Below are positions 60,456-64,000 of a stretch of 64,000 nucleotides of DNA, one piece after another (the first letter of the stretch is position 1; each line of letters opens with the position of its first letter). The notes beneath the pieces are model-generated. The model was given only the letters and a program-made list of their open reading frames with translations. It had not been told where the DNA came from and did not search any database. The translations under genes were made by a program, and so were the position numbers. Origin of the DNA: Geomonas ferrireducens (GTDB taxonomy: Bacteria; Desulfobacterota; Desulfuromonadia; Geobacterales; Geobacteraceae); NCBI RefSeq assembly GCF_004917065.1, contig NZ_SSYA01000001.1, positions 309,001 to 373,000 of the forward strand. Reading direction: 5' to 3'.

Positions 60456-61613
60456 TCAGCTAGCGGCGAATTCTTCGCTTCCCGGGTCTTTGTCGTGTAG
60501 GCGCTCCCATTTGAGTCGCAACCGACGCTCCCACAATGATTCGCCTTCATAACTGAAATGTGCAAAACCATTTACGACCACCCCACCTAATAAATGCATT
60601 GCCAACGGCGAAATCGCCCATGCTTTGCCGCCGTACTCCACCTGATTGGAGTCATCCAGTACAGTGCAAGTGATACGACTGTCCTTTGTGAAGAATAGCT
60701 TTGCGCCGATTGGCACACCAAGACTGTGAAAGCGCGTATTGGGACTACGGACGCGCTTGCCCGCCATGGTGCCGCCATCTCCATTAGTACGAAGTCTCTT
60801 CGTATTTGGAAATGCGTTTTTCCCACCGTGATAATGTTTTGCGCAGATCCGCATGAAGGTATCGTTATCCGTTAAGGCATATTCCGTGCGGAAGCGCACA
60901 CAGTAGAGTAAATTCAAAGCAAACTCTAAATTGGCAACAGACACTCTTTCTTCAAGCATAACCAGCGTGTCGACGATGGTGGTCAGCCTACTCGAAAAAT
61001 CCTCTGGTAGGAAAACCCCGTCTGCGTTGCGCCAACAAGGTACTCCGCCCACTTCCGCCTCATGGACTTCCGGAAGGAAAAGCTCTCGGATGCTCTCTAA
61101 TGCCTCGGCACTGAGGTGTGGCATCTCCGTTTCTATCTCGTGAACGGTCAAAGTGCCGTCCGCCTCTTCAAGCCATCCTGCAATCTTCTCTGAGATTGCC
61201 GCCAAACGTTCCTCTAAGCTAGATTCAGGCTGACAACAGAAGAGCCCCCCCTTCCTACCCGTAGCAATCGTGAATCCCATATGCCCAAGAAGCGCAGCAC
61301 AATCCTCTAACGTGGCTATATTACGGAAAACGCTGCAAAAAGCTTCCAACAACCGTTCGACCGCAAAACAACCGTATTCCATAAGCCATGCCATCGCCTG
61401 TCCATTGAATGCAGACAACGACTCTTCATCCAAAATCATCTCGCATGTAAACCACAGCCCACTCTTCGACCGGAACATGGCTGATTTCAAATCCTCGACC
61501 TGCCAATCTTCAAATGGGACTTTCTGCCGCAATAGTCGCACGGCCATGGCATCGAATGACACGCCATTGGGGCATACCCGCGTGAATGCCGTCAAAAGCT
61601 CAGGAATCGTCAT
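60456..61613 (-). CDS. Winged-helix protein with RAMA/DUF4357-like C-terminal domain, first gene of the BREX operon
   Basis: The 385-residue protein has GGAGGG five bases before the ATG. Residues 1-250 look like tandem winged-helix regions (GTLTVHEIETEMPHLSAEALESIRELF; ERVSVANLEFALNLLY). Residues 290-375 read LGVPIGAKLFFTKDS, VLDDSNQVEYGGKAWAISPLAMHLLGG, then FSYEGESLWERR. This matches the RAMA/DUF4357 pattern of proteins associated with adenine methylases and restriction enzymes. RAMA-type domains are thought to read DNA modification. It lies 257 bp before brxP. Confidence 0.75.
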   Translation of the reverse strand: MTIPELLTAFTRVCPNGVSFDAMAVRLLRQKVPFEDWQVEDLKSAMFRSKSGLWFTCEMILDEESLSAFNGQAMAWLMEYGCFAVERLLEAFCSVFRNIATLEDCAALLGHMGFTIATGRKGGLFCCQPESSLEERLAAISEKIAGWLEEADGTLTVHEIETEMPHLSAEALESIRELFLPEVHEAEVGGVPCWRNADGVFLPEDFSSRLTTIVDTLVMLEERVSVANLEFALNLLYCVRFRTEYALTDNDTFMRICAKHYHGGKNAFPNTKRLRTNGDGGTMAGKRVRSPNTRFHSLGVPIGAKLFFTKDSRITCTVLDDSNQVEYGGKAWAISPLAMHLLGGVVVNGFAHFSYEGESLWERRLRLKWERLHDKDPGSEEFAAS

Positions 61614-61819
61614 ACAACCCTCCAGTCATTGTTTTGCTGGGATGTCATCAGATTGTGCACATCAAAGGGGTAGTTTTTTGATTCCGTGACACTTGAAGCC
61701 TCTCTCACTGCTATTTAATGGCATTATCGGAACAAGGCATGGCAAGAACGATTAGGTGGGACGTCATGCGATGGATACCTGTCGACTTTGCGGATGCGGG
61801 AACTCAGACTTGGGCGAGG

Positions 61820-62023
61820 TTAAGAGCCGAATATCGGTCCGAACGTCTCCTCGAGTTTCCTACGTGCCTCCAGGGTTACCCCACGAGTTCCCTTCAGTTT
61901 GCCGTCTAAAAGATCAGCAACAATGCGCTGATGAAGCCCGTTCTTAGCAGCCCAAGATGTGACACTTTCACCAATATCCACAAGTTTGTGGGCCACAATT
62001 TTCTTTCTCTGGTCTTTCTCCAT
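61820..62023 (-). CDS. Small HTH DNA-binding protein
   Basis: The 67-residue protein starts MEKDQRKKIVAHKLVDIGES, with AGGGTG six bases upstream; the frame is open 57 bp further up but lacks a ribosome site. The HTH reads SVTSWAAKNGLHQRIVADLLDGKLKGTRGVT, in the style of phage/plasmid Cro-like or YdaS-like regulators. Its promoter carries a perfect dyad, so it probably represses itself. It lies 207 bp before the RAMA-like gene and may control the BREX operon. Confidence 0.75.
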   Translation of the reverse strand: MEKDQRKKIVAHKLVDIGESVTSWAAKNGLHQRIVADLLDGKLKGTRGVTLEARRKLEETFGPIFGS

Positions 62024-62064
62024 ACTGGCACCCTTGTTTCTTAGCCCCCTCTCAAACTGCCCGG

Positions 62065-62093
62065 ATACTACTCTTATCAAGAGTAGAAGTCAA
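62065..62093 (-). promoter_or_regulatory. Promoter with operator dyad of the small HTH gene
   Basis: On the minus strand: TTGACT (62093-62088), 17 bp spacer, TAGTAT (62070-62065). The spacer is largely filled by a perfect inverted repeat CTACTCTT-GAT-AAGAGTAG (62068-62086), a classic position for a repressor. Confidence 0.75.
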
Positions 62094-62224
62094 TGAAGTA
62101 TGGCCATCGGAACCTAGATCATTTAAGTAGCTTAAATCTCACTATCTAGCCGCATTAAGCATCTGAGGCGGTACCCGTCTCTTGTCGGTGGCTCAGGACC
62201 ACCCCACCTTCATTCTCTTATGCC

Positions 62225-63079
62225 TTATTTACCCTTCGGCGGCATTACCACCTTCTTCATCTGCTCATTGATTCCTGCAATTTGCTGCGCAGTGTAGAAG
62301 AGTACGTCGCGACCGGTGTCAGTCCCAAGAAGCCTTGTTGTAATGTTGCCGAGGAAGTCGCCATAGGCTGTGGAGAAAGGGATTGATGCATGTTGAGGGA
62401 ACTGATCCTCAAGAAGTATCTTGTGGTCTATTAGTGATAGAGCTTCTGAAAAAGCGGCAATAATGAGATTCCTAGCGACGTCCCCTTTCCCTTCTTTCAC
62501 CATCCTTTTGTACCATCTCTGGCTGTCAGGGGCAGGGAGAAGGCTGATGAGGGTCAAGACGGAGTATGGTTGACTTTCCGGTACCTCTATCATCGTTAGG
62601 TTAATGACTAGCCTTCCACCAACATATCCCCAGTCGATTCCCCAATCGGTATGCCAGTTAGGTTTTTCGAGCCGGTTCCGCCATTCGTTGGTCACCTTAG
62701 CAACCGCTTCATGTATGGTACGAAGGCCCTCGTCAAAATTTGTACGGAAATCGGCGTACATTTTTTCGCGTAGGAAAATGGGGATGTCGCAGTCTCGAAA
62801 GAGCACAGGGAGGATGACTATCCGCCGCTCTTCAAGTTCTCGGATTAAGCCGCTGTTCAACTCCTTTCTGCACCATTCTGAGGCAACAGCATCTGGTGAG
62901 AGGACCACAAGAAGTGCACTAGCATCTGTGATCGCCTGTTGGACCTTATCGATTATGGACTCGCCAACATGCATTTCCCACCGATCAAGCCAGACATGTA
63001 CATTCCGCGCGACCAGTTGCATAGCAAGATTATCGACGAAGTCCTTATCTGTGTGAGAGTAGCTGATAAAAAGCGGCAT
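62225..63079 (-). CDS. TIR-domain protein
   Basis: The 284-residue protein has a TIR domain at residues 1-135: FISYSHTDKDF at the N-terminus, HVWLDRWEMHVGESI, and SPDAVASEWCRKEL, where the NADase Glu of TIR enzymes lies. Bacterial TIR enzymes cleave NAD+ or make cyclic ADP-ribose signals. The C-terminal half is unassigned (SVLTLISLLPAPDSQRWYKRMVKEG). It starts 45 bp after the caspase stop and is most likely in the same operon. Confidence 0.88.
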   Translation of the reverse strand: MPLFISYSHTDKDFVDNLAMQLVARNVHVWLDRWEMHVGESIIDKVQQAITDASALLVVLSPDAVASEWCRKELNSGLIRELEERRIVILPVLFRDCDIPIFLREKMYADFRTNFDEGLRTIHEAVAKVTNEWRNRLEKPNWHTDWGIDWGYVGGRLVINLTMIEVPESQPYSVLTLISLLPAPDSQRWYKRMVKEGKGDVARNLIIAAFSEALSLIDHKILLEDQFPQHASIPFSTAYGDFLGNITTRLLGTDTGRDVLFYTAQQIAGINEQMKKVVMPPKGK

Positions 63080-63124
63080 TTTCCCCTCGATTTCGCTCCA
63101 GATTCTTCAACGTCCTGGGAAATT

Positions 63125-64000
63125 TTAGATACGACCTTGCTCGACTAATCTGCGATAGTGTTCACCAAGGACAGTTAGCCTACATGCCTTGTTCCCCATC
63201 GCTGCGTGCCACATATGAGGAGCATCAACAGGGACTACAAGCCCGACACGGTTGTATTTCTGTAAAATTGCGAATTTTGCCGTATTGACCGGGTTGGGTG
63301 CCGGAATTGACAGATCTGCCCCTTGTCGCTCAGGCTCGAAGGACGGATCGAGAGGGAACTCATCTCCCGCTTTAGGGAAAAATTCGGTAATGCGTTGCAG
63401 TTCAGTCAGGGCCACTGGGGCCTGAACCCTTCGAAGAGAGACGAAGCTTTTTACATTTGTTTTAAATACCGGACGCTGGTCCCATGGCCCAAGAGACTGG
63501 TCTATGTGAGCATAGACACTACCAGGCGTTACATCACCAACAAGGTTCCCCGCAGCGCCGCTCAAGGCATCGACAAGCAACGTGGTGAAGACACCCGCTC
63601 CATTCTTTTCCGAGGCATACTGTTCGGCAGTAGAGGCAGTCAGGATTGTCGTTCCTTCTTTGAGTTCTGCGACATTCGAAGCCAAGGCTGAATTTCCGGC
63701 AACTCCAGAGTGGCAGCTGTCCAGTATGATGATGCGATTTCTGGCAGACGATTGGTTGGCGAACGCAACAACCTCGCTGAGCGGTATCCCTTCATCGCCG
63801 GATTTTGCATCGCTTGCAATCAGGTAGCCGCCGGTGCTCTCAATGTGACCATGTCCTGCGAAGTAAAAGAGTGCGGTCTCACATTCTCCAGCAAATAGTT
63901 CCCTGATGCCGTCCCGGAGTTGTGCCCGTTTGACGAAATCCGAAGGACCTGTTCCTGTTAAAAGCTTTGTCCCGAAGTTGACAGTTCCGTCACTGTTCCG
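63125..64000 (-). CDS. Caspase-like protease (peptidase C14), 5' part outside the window
   Basis: The frame is open from the window edge to the stop at 63125; 291 codons are visible. The catalytic His lies in [10 protein letters not shown] (63853-63851) and the catalytic Cys in ILDSCHSG (63715-63713), the caspase/metacaspase dyad. The C-terminal 80 residues ([22 protein letters not shown] ... [18 protein letters not shown]) form a small extra domain. With the adjacent TIR protein this resembles a signal-activated protease effector pair. Confidence 0.88.
   Translation of the reverse strand, partial: RNSDGTVNFGTKLLTGTGPSDFVKRAQLRDGIRELFAGECETALFYFAGHGHIESTGGYLIASDAKSGDEGIPLSEVVAFANQSSARNRIIILDSCHSGVAGNSALASNVAELKEGTTILTASTAEQYASEKNGAGVFTTLLVDALSGAAGNLVGDVTPGSVYAHIDQSLGPWDQRPVFKTNVKSFVSLRRVQAPVALTELQRITEFFPKAGDEFPLDPSFEPERQGADLSIPAPNPVNTAKFAILQKYNRVGLVVPVDAPHMWHAAMGNKACRLTVLGEHYRRLVEQGRI

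Larger units (their letters stand above)
40985..64000. mobile_element. Integrated defence island (right end outside the window)
   Basis: The left junction lies within about 40985-41000, where yajD loses homology and base composition shifts to AT-rich. The island carries a recombinase quartet at its left end, a small-gene cluster, a BREX type 4 operon and a TIR-caspase pair. No tRNA is present at the junction. The missing part of yajD does not occur in the window, so the island is at least 23 kb. Direct repeats at its ends cannot be defined without the right end. Confidence 0.8.

Noticed and set aside
49722-63079. BREX type 1 or Dnd/Ssp assignment
   Set aside because: There is no pglX, brxA or brxB, and no dndB, dndD or sspA-D genes; BrxP with BrxC, PglZ and BrxL fits type 4.

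Overview
The window looks like a chromosome segment of a Geobacteraceae-type deltaproteobacterium (Geobacter / Geomonas / Citrifermentans group). The reasons are a GC-rich backbone, a small periplasmic triheme c7-type cytochrome, several PilZ and chemotaxis signalling proteins, a bis-MGD molybdoenzyme and a 2-oxoglutarate dehydrogenase operon. The assignment rests on gene content only.

Backbone, 1-40.99 kb. The first 5.6 kb encode a very large secreted beta-propeller/Ig-repeat protein ending in a dockerin-like module, followed by a lipoprotein with a possible cohesin-like C-terminus. A minus-strand lipoprotein/FlgO/beta-barrel operon, greB and a PilZ protein follow. Next come the cytochrome, the molybdoenzyme, cheV with an overlapping glycosyltransferase, a receiver-PilZ protein, a lipid kinase and a LonB-like protease. 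An operon sucA-sucB-lpdA-lipB supplies all three 2-oxoglutarate dehydrogenase subunits plus the octanoyltransferase for lipoylation; crcB and a DUF190 gene lie just upstream of it. An RNase E/G gene has a long basic, Ala/Pro-rich tail and a hairpin-rich leader. From 29.8 to 40.7 kb are a HEPN-like protein, a DUF2721 membrane protein, an amidohydrolase, a cluster of LysM/TPR envelope proteins, an EmrE-type transporter, a MaoC-like protein and an HD-domain protein.

Accessory island, from about 40.99 kb past the right edge. The HNH-nuclease gene yajD breaks off in mid-motif. From there the DNA is AT-richer and carries: (a) four overlapping minus-strand genes, three tyrosine-recombinase-like proteins and a small HTH/coiled-coil protein, resembling the mobility modules of GMT islands, Tn554 or RIT elements; (b) a 670 bp gene-free region with two copies of one palindrome and a large hairpin; (c) a loose set of small genes (unknown protein, XRE regulator, metallophosphatase with zinc ribbon, HNH nuclease, XRE-like protein, unknown protein); (d) a type 4 BREX phage-defence operon (brxP, brxC, pglZ, brxL) led by a winged-helix/RAMA-like protein and ended by a 69-residue Cys4 protein, with a small HTH regulator upstream whose promoter carries its own dyad; (e) a TIR protein next to a caspase-like protease that runs off the window, a pair resembling caspase-effector (type IV-like) Thoeris.

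The right end of the island, and with it the rest of yajD, is not in the window. The most interesting points are the TIR-caspase pair, the expanded BREX type 4 operon with its candidate reader protein and small zinc protein, and the recombinase quartet that probably carried them in.
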